Assembly: GCA_028712605.1 (NCBI GenBank)
Contig: JAQTPV010000001.1
Span: forward strand, 1-62,352
Reading direction: 5' to 3'
DNA: 62,352 bases
Source: Minisyncoccota bacterium
GTDB taxonomy: Bacteria > Patescibacteriota > Minisyncoccia > Minisyncoccales > CG1-02-41-26
Shown here: positions 54,871 to 62,352 of the stretch, one piece after another
Layout: every line of letters starts with the position of its first letter
How positions within the stretch are numbered: the first letter of the stretch is position 1
The notes under the pieces: generated by a model
What the model was told of the DNA's origin: nothing
What the model saw: the letters and a program-made list of their open reading frames with translations, nothing else
Databases searched by the model: none
Program-made: the position numbers and the translations under genes

Positions 54871-55386
54871 CTACTTTTTTAGTTCGCGCTCTGCTTCCTG
54901 CAGGGCTTTTTGGATTACTTCTGCATCAATTTTTTCGGTAACCTCTCCGCTTAAAACTTTTTGAGTAGCTAAGGCCACCAGATCAGCTACTTCTTTTTTA
55001 ATCTGCTGGATCGTTTGTTTCTTTTCGGTTTCTATTTGTTTTTTGCCCTCTTCAGAAAGCCTTTCAGCTTCAATTTCGGCCTTAGCCAGTATTTGCCCCC
55101 TTTCTTGGTTAGCATTTTGATCCATTTCAACTAAAATTTTCTGGGCCTGCCGCCTAGCCTCTTGGATAATCTCTTTACGCTCTTTTTCAGCTTCAGCTAG
55201 CCTTTCAGCGCTCTCTTTAGCATCAGCCAAACCCTTTTCAATCATTCTAGCCCTTTCCTGCATCTTTTTACTCAAAGGCTTTAGGGCAAAAAACCATAGA
55301 ACAAGCACTACAATACCAAAATTAATCAGCTGGGCCAGCATCAGCCTCCAATCCAAATGAAACGTTTCAACGATTGGATTATTCAT
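54871..55386 (-). CDS. atpF: ATP synthase Fo b subunit
   Basis: This 171-residue subunit has one N-terminal transmembrane helix (about residues 12-33) and a long charged coiled coil (KMQERARMIEKGLADAKESAERLAEAEKERKEIIQEARRQAQ), the peripheral stator of F-type enzymes. The ATG at 55386 is chosen because it begins the normal b subunit; the longer frame would overlap atpE. It is the only b-type gene in the operon, so the stalk is probably a b2 homodimer. Confidence 0.9.
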   Translation of the reverse strand: MNNPIVETFHLDWRLMLAQLINFGIVVLVLWFFALKPLSKKMQERARMIEKGLADAKESAERLAEAEKERKEIIQEARRQAQKILVEMDQNANQERGQILAKAEIEAERLSEEGKKQIETEKKQTIQQIKKEVADLVALATQKVLSGEVTEKIDAEVIQKALQEAERELKK

Positions 55387-55396
55387 AAAATAAAAT

Positions 55397-55609
55397 TTAA
55401 CTAATCGTAAAAGCAACCACTAAAGCATAAATGGCAACTGCCTCAGCAAAAGCACTGGCTAAAAGCATCGGCACTAAAATTTTGCCAGCAGCCTCGGGAT
55501 TGCGGCCGATGGCTTCCATAGCCTTTGCACCAATCATGCCGATGCTCAAAGCTGGGCCGATGGCACCCAAGCCAATAGCAATAGCTTTGGCTAACATTGT
55601 AATCTCCAT
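55397..55609 (-). CDS. atpE: ATP synthase Fo c subunit
   Basis: This 70-residue two-helix proteolipid forms the rotor ring. The ion-binding acidic residue is Glu56 in AFAEAVAIY. The Gln and Ser/Thr ligands of Na+-type c rings (Q in helix 1 and ES/T after the Glu) are absent, so H+ coupling is likely. Helix 1 has a proline in GAIGPALSIG, which interrupts the usual GxGxGxG packing motif, and helix 2 has VPMLL. The loop RNPEAAGKI has Lys43, near the conserved Lys43 of animal subunit c. Confidence 0.95.
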   Translation of the reverse strand: MEITMLAKAIAIGLGAIGPALSIGMIGAKAMEAIGRNPEAAGKILVPMLLASAFAEAVAIYALVVAFTIS

Positions 55610-55692
55610 ACTAATTTTGCAAGAAGCATCTTTGACTACTAAAAGCTTGGGCTTTTGGTAATGATAAAAATGCCTCTTTGATGTTAATAAGG

Positions 55693-56529
55693 TTAATGGG
55701 CCTCTTCATGGCCATGTGACATCATATTCAAAAATACCAAAGTTAAGATGGAAAAAATCAAGGCCTGAATTAGTCCAACAAACAACTCCAAAAACAAAAA
55801 CGGTATCGGCGTAAAATAAGCAAATATTGAAGCCATCACTCCCAGTAGAATCTCGCCAGCCAACACATTACCAAACAACCGTAATGATAAAGAAGCGGTT
55901 TTAGCCAGCTCCCCTACCACCTCTACCAAGCCAACGAAAAATTTAATCGGATTAACAAATAAAACCGTGAAATCTCGCTCTTTAAAAATTTTCCTTGGTA
56001 TTTCTAAAATTAAATTAATAGGGATAAAACGGTTAATATGCTTCCAGGCGCCAGTCCAAACTATGCCAACAATATGAGTAGCCACCACAACCATAATAGC
56101 CAAGGCTAAGGTCATATTTAAATCAGCCATACCGCTTCTAAAGAATGGCACAAAAAGAGTTACGCCATCCTCCTGACTCCAAAAACCGATAGAACCAACC
56201 CCCGGCAGAATACCCAACCAATTATTTATCAGGATAAAAAGGAATAGGGGCAAAACGATAGGAGCAAACTTTAAGGTTTTTTCCCGACTACCAGTGATGG
56301 AATCCGCAAAATTCAAGGCTCCTTCTAAGACCGCTTCCATCAAATTCTGAAAACCCTGCGGCACTAAAGCTATCTTGGAACGGATAGATATTGCCAATAC
56401 TACAATCACTAAAACCGCTAACCAAGCTGTCAGAAGCGAGTTAACAATGGTAAAATCCTTAATTTGATAAATTGGCTCAGCTGCAATGGACATCCCCTGA
56501 TGAGTTTGTTGGATATTGGCTTCCCCCAT
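55693..56529 (-). CDS. atpB: ATP synthase Fo a subunit
   Basis: This 278-residue membrane subunit forms the ion channel facing the c ring. Five to six transmembrane helices are visible; the essential arginine is in SLSLRLFGNVLAGEILLG, with the downstream LIQALIFSILTLVFLNMMSHGHEE segment. Length is normal for AtpB. The gene lies 2 bp after atpI. The tail ends SHGHEEAH, a His-rich cytoplasmic end. Confidence 0.95.
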   Translation of the reverse strand: MGEANIQQTHQGMSIAAEPIYQIKDFTIVNSLLTAWLAVLVIVVLAISIRSKIALVPQGFQNLMEAVLEGALNFADSITGSREKTLKFAPIVLPLFLFILINNWLGILPGVGSIGFWSQEDGVTLFVPFFRSGMADLNMTLALAIMVVVATHIVGIVWTGAWKHINRFIPINLILEIPRKIFKERDFTVLFVNPIKFFVGLVEVVGELAKTASLSLRLFGNVLAGEILLGVMASIFAYFTPIPFLFLELFVGLIQALIFSILTLVFLNMMSHGHEEAH

Positions 56530-56531
56530 AA

Positions 56532-56789
56532 TTATTGCTTACCCTGTTTTTCAATGCTTTTTATAAATCTTCTTGTCTCTTTCACAATCCCAAAACAGGT
56601 TGCTAAGAAAGCCAGACTCAAGCAAACCAAAAACAGCCAAGGCTTGGTGTTATACTTCTGATCAAGAAATTGCCCTACCAACAAAGCTAAAATAATTGGA
56701 CCAATCAACCAGCCAGATAGTTGAACGAATAATTGCCATCCCTGCCTCTGGAATTTTTTATCATCATTATCAATTTTCTTATTTTCCAT
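56532..56789 (-). CDS. atpI: AtpZ/AtpI-like ATP synthase accessory protein
   Basis: This 85-residue protein has two transmembrane helices (about 22-44 and 52-72) with a short charged loop (QKYNTKPW). Its place as first gene of the F-type operon and its two-helix layout with FVQLSGWLIGPIILALLVG match the AtpI/AtpZ family, which assists c-ring assembly or Mg2+/Ca2+ transport. Sequence conservation is weak, so the class is inferred from position and shape. A strong promoter lies upstream. Confidence 0.75.
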   Translation of the reverse strand: MENKKIDNDDKKFQRQGWQLFVQLSGWLIGPIILALLVGQFLDQKYNTKPWLFLVCLSLAFLATCFGIVKETRRFIKSIEKQGKQ

Positions 56790-56824
56790 AAAAAAATATC
56801 TTTCAACGATACGCGAAAGATTTA

Positions 56825-56852
56825 ATTATAGCCAGATGTAGCCAAAATTCAA
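56825..56852 (-). promoter_or_regulatory. Promoter of the F-type ATP synthase operon
   Basis: On the minus strand TTGAAT (56852-56847) and a consensus TATAAT (56830-56825) are 16 bp apart. It lies between the V/A-type operon (last gene ntpD, 56893) and atpI, so the F-type operon can be transcribed independently. Confidence 0.75.
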
Positions 56853-56892
56853 GAGCCAATATAACCACTAACTTCTAGGCTGGCTCCGCAAC

Positions 56893-57507
56893 TTAAGACT
56901 CCAATAGTGCCTTAATTTTCATTCTGATAATCTTCTCGCTTCTCTCATGCTCATCCAGCTTAGAAGAAATATATTTTATTTTTCTTTTAACCTGCGGGAT
57001 GATTACGTACTCTAAAGCATTGACCCTGCGCCTGGTCTTTTCAATCTCAAAAGACAAAAGGCGGGCGGAATGTTCTTGAGCAGCTAATTGAAGCATCAAC
57101 TCCAATGAGTCCCAAAAGCTTAGCAGAACTGACCGCAAGCCTAAGGGTGCAGAAAAATCAGAATAGGTTTTAAAGTCACCCTCAATCTTGTGCTGAAACT
57201 TGGGTATCCAAACACTCATAACATTTTCCTGCTCTACCGCCACCAACACTTTGGCTGAGGGGGCTAAAAATATCTCCTCCAGTTCTTTTTGATGCAAAAA
57301 GGCAGTAGTTAAAACAAACCTTTTAAAGCTATCTGCTAATTTTTCTTCCAAAACTTTTCTTTGGCTCTTGGTTTGCCTAATCAACTCCATAAATCTCTTC
57401 ATCAGGCCATCTCTTTTATCTTTCAAAAGCTTGTGTCCATGCTGAGCAGTTTTTAGCTGCCGCTTAAGATGGAGATATTCCATTCTAGTTGCCTTAATTG
57501 ATTCCAT
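56893..57507 (-). CDS. ntpD: V/A-type ATPase subunit D
   Basis: This 204-residue central-shaft subunit begins with SIKATRMEYLHLKRQLKTAQHGHKLLKDKRDGLMKRFMELI, the N-terminal coiled helix of the D subunit, and ends with a second long helix (FEIEKTRRRVNALEYVIIPQVKRKIKYISSKLDE). The family signature TRRRVNALE is exact. Length is normal. It is the last gene of the V/A operon, 6 bp after ntpB, and is followed by the F-type operon's promoter. Confidence 0.95.
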   Translation of the reverse strand: MESIKATRMEYLHLKRQLKTAQHGHKLLKDKRDGLMKRFMELIRQTKSQRKVLEEKLADSFKRFVLTTAFLHQKELEEIFLAPSAKVLVAVEQENVMSVWIPKFQHKIEGDFKTYSDFSAPLGLRSVLLSFWDSLELMLQLAAQEHSARLLSFEIEKTRRRVNALEYVIIPQVKRKIKYISSKLDEHERSEKIIRMKIKALLES

Positions 57508-57513
57508 AAAATA

Positions 57514-58893
57514 TTACAAAACGGAGGGCTGAAGATATTTGTTAATATATTCTTCCTTAACCCTTTTCATCTCACTTCTGGGCAGTAAGGCTAATAATTG
57601 CCAGCCTAAATCCAAGGTTTGTTGGATGGTGCGATCTTCATAATAACCCTGGTTAACAAATTTCTTCTCAAACTCATCGGCAAACTTCAAATAGGCCTTA
57701 TCAACTTCTGATAGAGCAGACTCTCCCAAGATCAAAGATAGCTCCCTTACCTCCCTACCTTTAGCATAGAAAGCAAATAACTGATTTAAAACACCAGAAT
57801 GGTCCTCTCTGGTTTTACCTTCTCCGATTCCCTTGTCTTTCAGGCGCGACAAAGAAGGCAAAACGTCAACCGGTGGGTAAAGCCCTCTTCGGTGCAAATC
57901 ACGGGAGAGTAAAATTTGACCTTCGGTAATATAGCCTGACAAATCAGGGATGGGATGGGTAATGTCATCTTCGGGCATAGTTAAAATAGGAATTTGAGTG
58001 ATGGATCCCGTTTTGTCTTTAATCCTACCGGCTCGTTCGTAAATAGTAGCCAAATCAGTGTATAAATAACCCGGGTAACCCCTTCGGCCCGGCACTTCTT
58101 TCCGAGCGGCCGACACCTCTCTTAACGCTTCGCAGTAATTGGTCATATCTGTTAAAATCACCAAAACCTGCATACCTTTTTCAAAGGCTAAAAACTCCGC
58201 GGCCGTTAAAGCAATCCTGGGCAAGGTGATTCTCTCAATTACAGGATCGTCAGCTAAGTTAATAAATACCACGGCCTTACTTAAGGCCCCAGTCTTCTTA
58301 AACTCTTCAATAAAAAATTCAGCCTCCTCAAAAGTAATCCCCATCGCCCCGAAAACCACAGAGAACTGTTCAGTACTACCCAAAACCTTAGCCTGACGGG
58401 CGATTTGAGCAGCCACCATAGAATGAGGAAGGCCAGCACCAGAAAAAATAGGCAATTTCTGGCCACGAACTAAAGTGTTTAAACCGTCAATAGTGGAAAT
58501 ACCGGTTTGGATAAAATCATTAGGATATGCCCGCCTGTACGGATTAATTGGGCTACCATTGACATCCAAGTATTTTTCAGCAGCTACTTCTGGTCCGCCA
58601 TCTTTAGGAGTCCCAGCGCCATTAAAAACCCTACCCAGCATTTCCGCAGCAACCGGCAGCTTCATAGTTTTCCCCAAGAATCTGGCTTTGGAATTTTTCA
58701 GGTTTAAGCCCCTAATATCTTCAAAGACCTGCACAATGGCCTTACCCTCGCTAGCCTCTAATACCTTACCCCGCTTTCTGGTACCGTCCTGCATTTCAAT
58801 CTCCACCAGCTCCTCATATTTAATACCCTCAACATCGTAAACAACCAATAAGGGACCGGCTGCATCTCTGATAGTTGTGTATGTTTTTAACAT
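57514..58893 (-). CDS. ntpB: V/A-type ATPase subunit B
   Basis: This 459-residue non-catalytic subunit has TIRDAAGPLLVVYDVEGIKYEELVEIEM, GRVFNGAGTP, PIFSGAGLPHSMVAAQIARQA (the region where a P-loop lysine is missing), TDMTNYCEALREVSAARKEVPGRRGYPGY, and LSRLKDKGIGEGKTREDH. These are all B-subunit markers. The ATG at 58893 begins the usual MLKTYTTIRD; a longer frame overlaps ntpA. It lies 28 bp after ntpA. Confidence 0.96.
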   Translation of the reverse strand: MLKTYTTIRDAAGPLLVVYDVEGIKYEELVEIEMQDGTRKRGKVLEASEGKAIVQVFEDIRGLNLKNSKARFLGKTMKLPVAAEMLGRVFNGAGTPKDGGPEVAAEKYLDVNGSPINPYRRAYPNDFIQTGISTIDGLNTLVRGQKLPIFSGAGLPHSMVAAQIARQAKVLGSTEQFSVVFGAMGITFEEAEFFIEEFKKTGALSKAVVFINLADDPVIERITLPRIALTAAEFLAFEKGMQVLVILTDMTNYCEALREVSAARKEVPGRRGYPGYLYTDLATIYERAGRIKDKTGSITQIPILTMPEDDITHPIPDLSGYITEGQILLSRDLHRRGLYPPVDVLPSLSRLKDKGIGEGKTREDHSGVLNQLFAFYAKGREVRELSLILGESALSEVDKAYLKFADEFEKKFVNQGYYEDRTIQQTLDLGWQLLALLPRSEMKRVKEEYINKYLQPSVL

Positions 58894-58921
58894 AAATTTA
58901 TAATTAATTGATTGCAAAAGG

Positions 58922-60676
58922 TTAAACTTTTTCCACTTCTCCATTCAGTATTTCAAATTGCCCTAAGCCTTGTTCCGGTATCAGCTTCATCTTAGCCACC
59001 TTATCTTTTAGCTCCCCGCTCAAAAGATCGCTAACGGTCTTGCCTTGTCCAATGCCTTTCTCACCTTTTTCAAAGATATTCATAATGGTTTTAAGCATTA
59101 AATACTGCTTCTTTAAAGAGGTAAAAGAATCCTCATCCACAAAAGCATTTTGATGCAGGAAGTCTTCTCTAATAATCTTAGCAACTTCCAGCCAAAATTG
59201 ATCACGAACCGACAAGGCCTCCACACCCACCAGTCTGACTATTTCCATTAATTCCGCCTCTTTTTGCAAAATTGCTAAGGCCTTTTCTCGGAAATTACCA
59301 AAACCGCTTCCCGCTTCTTTTTCAAAAAACTCTTTCAGGTTCTCATTATACAAAGAATAGCTGGTCAACCAGTTAATAGCTGGAAAATGACGCTTGTAGG
59401 CCAATGCGGCGTCCAAAGCCCAAAATACCTTAGTCACCCGCAAGGTATTTTGGGTAACAGGTTCAGACAAATCACCACCTGGAGGAGAAACAGCGCCCAC
59501 CACCGTCAAGTAGCCAAGCCTATTATCATTGCCCAAGCATTGAACAGCTCCCGCCCGTTCGTAAAAAGCAGCGGTGCGAGATCCTAAGTAAGCTGGGTAA
59601 CCCTCATCACCCGGCATCTCTTCTAGTCTGCCTGAAATCTCTCTTAAGGCTTCGGCCCACCTGGAAGTTGAGTCAGCCAAAATAGCTACTGAATAACCCA
59701 TATCCCGAAAATACTCGGCAATAGTAATACCGGTATAGACAGAGGCCTCACGAGCAGCCACTGGCATATTAGAAGTGTTAGCAATCAAAACTGTGCGCTC
59801 CATCAAAGGGCGATTCGTCCTGGGATCCTTTAGCTCAGGAAATTCCATTAACAAATCCGTCATTTCATTACCCCGCTCACCGCAACCCACAAACACAATG
59901 ACATCAGCATCTGACCACTTGGCAAACTGATGTTGAACCACAGTTTTACCACTCCCAAAAGGTCCCGGCACGCAACCGGCTCCACCCTTAGCAATCGGGA
60001 AAAAAGTATCAATCACTCGCTGCCCAGTAACCAAACCGCTATTGGGCACTAATTTTTTCTTAGAGGGCCGCGGTGTTCTGATGGGCCATTTTTGCGATAA
60101 GGTTACAATTTGTTCTTTCCCGCCAGTTCTGATTTTAGCTACCACCTCATCTAAAACATAATCCCCGGCTTTAACCATAAAAGAAATTTCGCCTGCTGGG
60201 AAATTAGGCGGCACCATTATTTTGTGTTTCAATAAAGCAGTTTCTTGCACTTCAGCAATAATGTCTCCGGGCTCCACCTGATCACCCTCTTTTTTCAGAG
60301 GCCGCAAGGGCCATTTTTTGCCGGCCCTAAGTGCCCTGGCCTCCAAGCCTCGACTGATAAAATCTCCGGATTTATCAGCCAAATCATTCAGAGGCCGCTG
60401 AATACCGTCATAAATTCCGGACATCATGCCGGGGCCTAATTCTACTGTCAGCGGTTCGCCAGTCAAATAAACCGGCTCACCGGGCCCAACGCCTGAAGTC
60501 TCCTCGTAAACTTGAATAAATACATTGTCTCCTTCCACCCTAATAACCTCCCCAATCAACTGGGCCTCCCCCGCCTTAACTACTTCATACATTTTGGCCC
60601 CAGGTAAACCAATGGCCACCACTAAAGGACCCGCTACCTTGATAATTTTTCCTGTTGTTGATGCTTCTTGCGTCAT
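58922..60676 (-). CDS. ntpA: V/A-type ATPase catalytic subunit A
   Basis: This 584-residue catalytic subunit carries GPFGSGKTVVQHQ (P-loop), the V/A-specific non-homologous region (about 110-190, with MVPPNFPAGEISFMVKAGDY), CGERGNEMTDLL (catalytic Glu), ILADSTSRWAEALREISGRLEEMPGDEGYPAYL and GGDLSEPVTQNTLRV. Length is normal. It follows ntpF by 40 bp. The enzyme either hydrolyses ATP to pump ions or makes ATP; direction is not readable. Confidence 0.97.
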   Translation of the reverse strand: MTQEASTTGKIIKVAGPLVVAIGLPGAKMYEVVKAGEAQLIGEVIRVEGDNVFIQVYEETSGVGPGEPVYLTGEPLTVELGPGMMSGIYDGIQRPLNDLADKSGDFISRGLEARALRAGKKWPLRPLKKEGDQVEPGDIIAEVQETALLKHKIMVPPNFPAGEISFMVKAGDYVLDEVVAKIRTGGKEQIVTLSQKWPIRTPRPSKKKLVPNSGLVTGQRVIDTFFPIAKGGAGCVPGPFGSGKTVVQHQFAKWSDADVIVFVGCGERGNEMTDLLMEFPELKDPRTNRPLMERTVLIANTSNMPVAAREASVYTGITIAEYFRDMGYSVAILADSTSRWAEALREISGRLEEMPGDEGYPAYLGSRTAAFYERAGAVQCLGNDNRLGYLTVVGAVSPPGGDLSEPVTQNTLRVTKVFWALDAALAYKRHFPAINWLTSYSLYNENLKEFFEKEAGSGFGNFREKALAILQKEAELMEIVRLVGVEALSVRDQFWLEVAKIIREDFLHQNAFVDEDSFTSLKKQYLMLKTIMNIFEKGEKGIGQGKTVSDLLSGELKDKVAKMKLIPEQGLGQFEILNGEVEKV

Positions 60677-60716
60677 ATAATTTGCAGATTAAATTTTAAA
60701 AATTAAATAAGAGTAC

Positions 60717-61034
60717 TTATGGGTCAGCAACCAGGGTGTCGCTACCTAAGGCTCTCTCCATAATTCTTTTCAAACTTTCTCGCCCCTTTTCTCCAACACC
60801 CGAAACACCTGGCACCACCAAAACTGCTGGCAAGGCCCCCCTCATCAATAATTCTATTTCCTGGCCGTACTTCTGCATCATATCTTCAGTGACAAAAATT
60901 ACAGCAAAGTCACCCTCCCTAATCTGTTGAAGAGTGATATTCAAATCACTTTCGTTGGAAACTCCAAACGTTTGGATGCCCAAGGCCTGAAAGGCTAAAA
61001 CCGATTTTTTCTCTCCGATAATACCTATTTTCAT
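60717..61034 (-). CDS. ntpF: V/A-type ATPase subunit F
   Basis: This 105-residue central-stalk subunit starts with MKIGIIGEKKSVLAFQALGIQTFGV, typical of F, and continues with AVIFVTEDMMQKYGQEIELLMRGALPAVLVVPGVSG. The ATG at 61034 is preferred over one at 61064 because the family begins at MKIGIIG; the longer start would overlap the ntpC stop. Length is normal. It lies between ntpC and ntpA, as in Enterococcus and Thermus operons. Confidence 0.9.
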   Translation of the reverse strand: MKIGIIGEKKSVLAFQALGIQTFGVSNESDLNITLQQIREGDFAVIFVTEDMMQKYGQEIELLMRGALPAVLVVPGVSGVGEKGRESLKRIMERALGSDTLVADP

Positions 61035-61060
61035 AAGATTAGCTGCACAATAATTAACTA

Positions 61061-62065
61061 TCAAATCGGCAGTAAAAGTTTTTCAATTTCTACCGTACTT
61101 AAATTATTGTCTTTCGCGAATAAAATTAAACGAATATTAAAATGACTGTTCATCTTGCGGTGGAAAAAGGCTAACACCTTTTCTAGGCCACAAGCCGTGT
61201 TCCTAGCTTTTTCCAAAACCCTATGGCTCAAGAACTTCTGCAAGCCCTGTTCTAAAAAAATTTCTGATTTATGCTTCAAAAAATCCTCAATTAAGAAAGA
61301 AAGATTTAAAATCTCTAAAAATTTAGCCAAGTTTTGTTCGGGGGTTTCCCCACCCTGATGAGCTAACAACTTCTGAATGTCCTGGGTTTTTAGATTGCCT
61401 CCCGATATGAACCAGCTATGACCATTCTGACGCACTGTGCTCTTAATATTGGCCACATCAATCTCCAGCCTCACCAGCTCAACCAAAAAAGAAGAAAGCT
61501 TTTTGGCTAGTTGAGCCTTAACTTGAAAATAAGCCTTATCTACCGCTGTTTCAATGGCTACTGAATCAATGGCTCCCATTTGATTTAATTCTGTTTGAGT
61601 CAAAAGCATAATGCGCTCCAGACATTCACTGCCCCCAGTTAACCGTTCGGCTAACAAATCTTCTACGGATTGATTTTTTTGCCAAACCTGCCCCACCCTC
61701 GTCACTAATCTTTGGTAGGGAATAAGCGTACAAAGAAAAGGCTCCATGCTTTGCGCTTGGCCTTTAAGCAGAAGCTCTTTTAAAGCAATCTTTAAATTCC
61801 AAACCTCAAAGGTTAGAAAGAGGTAAGCCGCCAGTTTGCCTTGGTCGTCTAAAATATTGGCCAATTTAGCCTTAAGGGCCACCAAGTCTTTTTCAAAAAT
61901 TTTTTCAATTTCTTCAGTACCAACGGTTAGCTCACCCAAATCTGTGTCAAAAAGAACCAAAAAAGCGTTGGCTTTGTCTGGAGCAGTCAACATCCTCTCC
62001 TGATCATTCCTGCTTAATATTCTCTTTTCCCAAATATTTATCACGCCGCTAGCAAACTCGTACAT
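61061..62065 (-). CDS. ntpC: V/A-type ATPase subunit C
   Basis: This 334-residue protein is the AC39/d-like socket subunit that links the central shaft to the membrane ring. It begins with YEFASGVINIWEKRILSRNDQERMLTA and has long alpha-helices and the conserved region LVRLEIDVANIKSTVRQN followed by a QKLL segment. Length is normal. It follows the E subunit gene by 7 bp. Confidence 0.9.
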   Translation of the reverse strand: MYEFASGVINIWEKRILSRNDQERMLTAPDKANAFLVLFDTDLGELTVGTEEIEKIFEKDLVALKAKLANILDDQGKLAAYLFLTFEVWNLKIALKELLLKGQAQSMEPFLCTLIPYQRLVTRVGQVWQKNQSVEDLLAERLTGGSECLERIMLLTQTELNQMGAIDSVAIETAVDKAYFQVKAQLAKKLSSFLVELVRLEIDVANIKSTVRQNGHSWFISGGNLKTQDIQKLLAHQGGETPEQNLAKFLEILNLSFLIEDFLKHKSEIFLEQGLQKFLSHRVLEKARNTACGLEKVLAFFHRKMNSHFNIRLILFAKDNNLSTVEIEKLLLPI

Positions 62066-62072
62066 AAAAAAA

Positions 62073-62352
62073 TTAAGAAAACAAAGTGGCTAAAATCACC
62101 GGATCAGTTCTCTCCCGATTCTGGTTTAAAAGTTGAGAAAAACACAAATCAATCTCAACCCCCAAAGCAAGCACCAAAAACCCTTCTTCGGGCAAACCGT
62201 CGTGCACAGCTATCCGGCTATCCGTCAGAAGATGCTTCAAAAGAGGGGCCGTTCTTTTACCTGCCCGCACCTTACCCTCAAGGCCCCTGGGCAGGGTTCG
62301 GACCAGCTTAGTTAAAATCTTTTTCAGTTCGCCGTCGCTTAACTGGCTAAGT
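62073..62352 (-). CDS. ntpE: V/A-type ATPase subunit E, C-terminal part
   Basis: The frame is open from the right edge (62352) to a stop at 62073, giving 92 residues. The visible part (LSDGELKKILTKLVRTLP, LLTDSRIAVHDGLPEEGFLVLALGVEIDLCFSQLLNQNRERTDPVILATLF) is the C-terminal beta domain of the peripheral-stalk E subunit. The N-terminal helix lies outside the window. The gene order E-C-F-A-B-D is the usual one, with subunits I and K presumably upstream. Confidence 0.85.
   Translation of the reverse strand, partial: LSQLSDGELKKILTKLVRTLPRGLEGKVRAGKRTAPLLKHLLTDSRIAVHDGLPEEGFLVLALGVEIDLCFSQLLNQNRERTDPVILATLFS

Noticed and set aside
55397..55609. Na+-coupled F-type c ring
   Set aside because: The helix-1 Gln and the Ser/Thr next to the ion-binding Glu that define Na+ rings are absent.
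1..62352. Prophage or integrative element
   Set aside because: No integrase, terminase, capsid or portal-like frame and no attachment-site repeat next to a tRNA are seen; gene content is housekeeping or metabolic.

Overview
The window looks like a chromosome segment of an anaerobic, fermentative bacterium of the Candidate Phyla Radiation (Patescibacteria, probably a Parcubacteria-type lineage). This is inferred from protein character, not from a marker-gene tree. Supporting signs are many small single-TM or secreted proteins of unknown function, compact tail-to-head gene packing, mostly SD-less AT-rich leaders, a stand-alone ComEC-type metallo-beta-lactamase domain, stand-alone GlmU-like pyrophosphorylase, short ThiI, short beta-carbonic-anhydrase-like protein, and frequent short GC-rich palindromes between genes. 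The genetic code is standard: greA, among others, ends in TGA.

Layout. 1-6300: end of an M50 protease, bL28, tRNA-Pro, then a leftward copper operon (small Cys-rich protein, CsoR, an HMA/transporter/cupredoxin fusion, CopA) with a clear promoter and CsoR-type operator. 6300-14360: two unknown membrane-associated genes, a rightward NuoF-like / [FeFe]-hydrogenase / membrane protein operon, and a MacAB-like efflux set. 14360-24480: a 6S-like RNA candidate, an adenylate-kinase-like protein, ComEC-type hydrolase, SDR, ThiI, indolepyruvate ferredoxin oxidoreductase (IorAB), an odd CAT-anticodon tRNA, MnmA, a lipoprotein and an AI-2E family transporter. Two copies of a 136-137 nt structured element lie here. 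24480-31050: NifU, NifS, a FAM173-like methyltransferase, a secreted Cys-repeat protein, glutamate dehydrogenase, and a 900-bp interval that may hold an operon of tiny SD-led ORFs. 31050-45310: NagB/PIG-L fusion, MurI, FolA, ThyA, GlmU-like, FKBP, pyruvoyl arginine decarboxylase, PrmC, YchF, RlmE, a frameshifted ROK kinase, a new ncRNA candidate, ZIP transporter and GreA. 45310-48950: HtrA-like protease, an anchored Ig-like protein and a transcobalamin-like secreted protein under a cobalamin riboswitch. 49330-62352: a leader element and YtxH-like protein, a carbonic-anhydrase-like protein, a complete F-type ATP synthase operon and, immediately upstream in the same direction, a V/A-type ATPase operon (E-C-F-A-B-D) running off the right edge.

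How it may fit together (inference): glutamate dehydrogenase can recycle the amino-group acceptor, IorAB oxidises 2-oxoacids with ferredoxin, and the hydrogenase with its NuoF-like partner disposes of electrons as H2. The two rotary ATPases couple ion gradients to ATP. Copper, zinc/metal (ZIP) and cobalamin are handled by dedicated systems.

Most noteworthy for a second look: the B12-riboswitch/transcobalamin-like surface module; two families of structured intergenic elements, one with compensatory arm changes and one that places the start codon at the foot of a long hairpin; a promoter-driven 150-nt RNA with closing termini; and the small-ORF cluster upstream of gdhA. All functional assignments rest on reading motifs by eye; no database search was possible.
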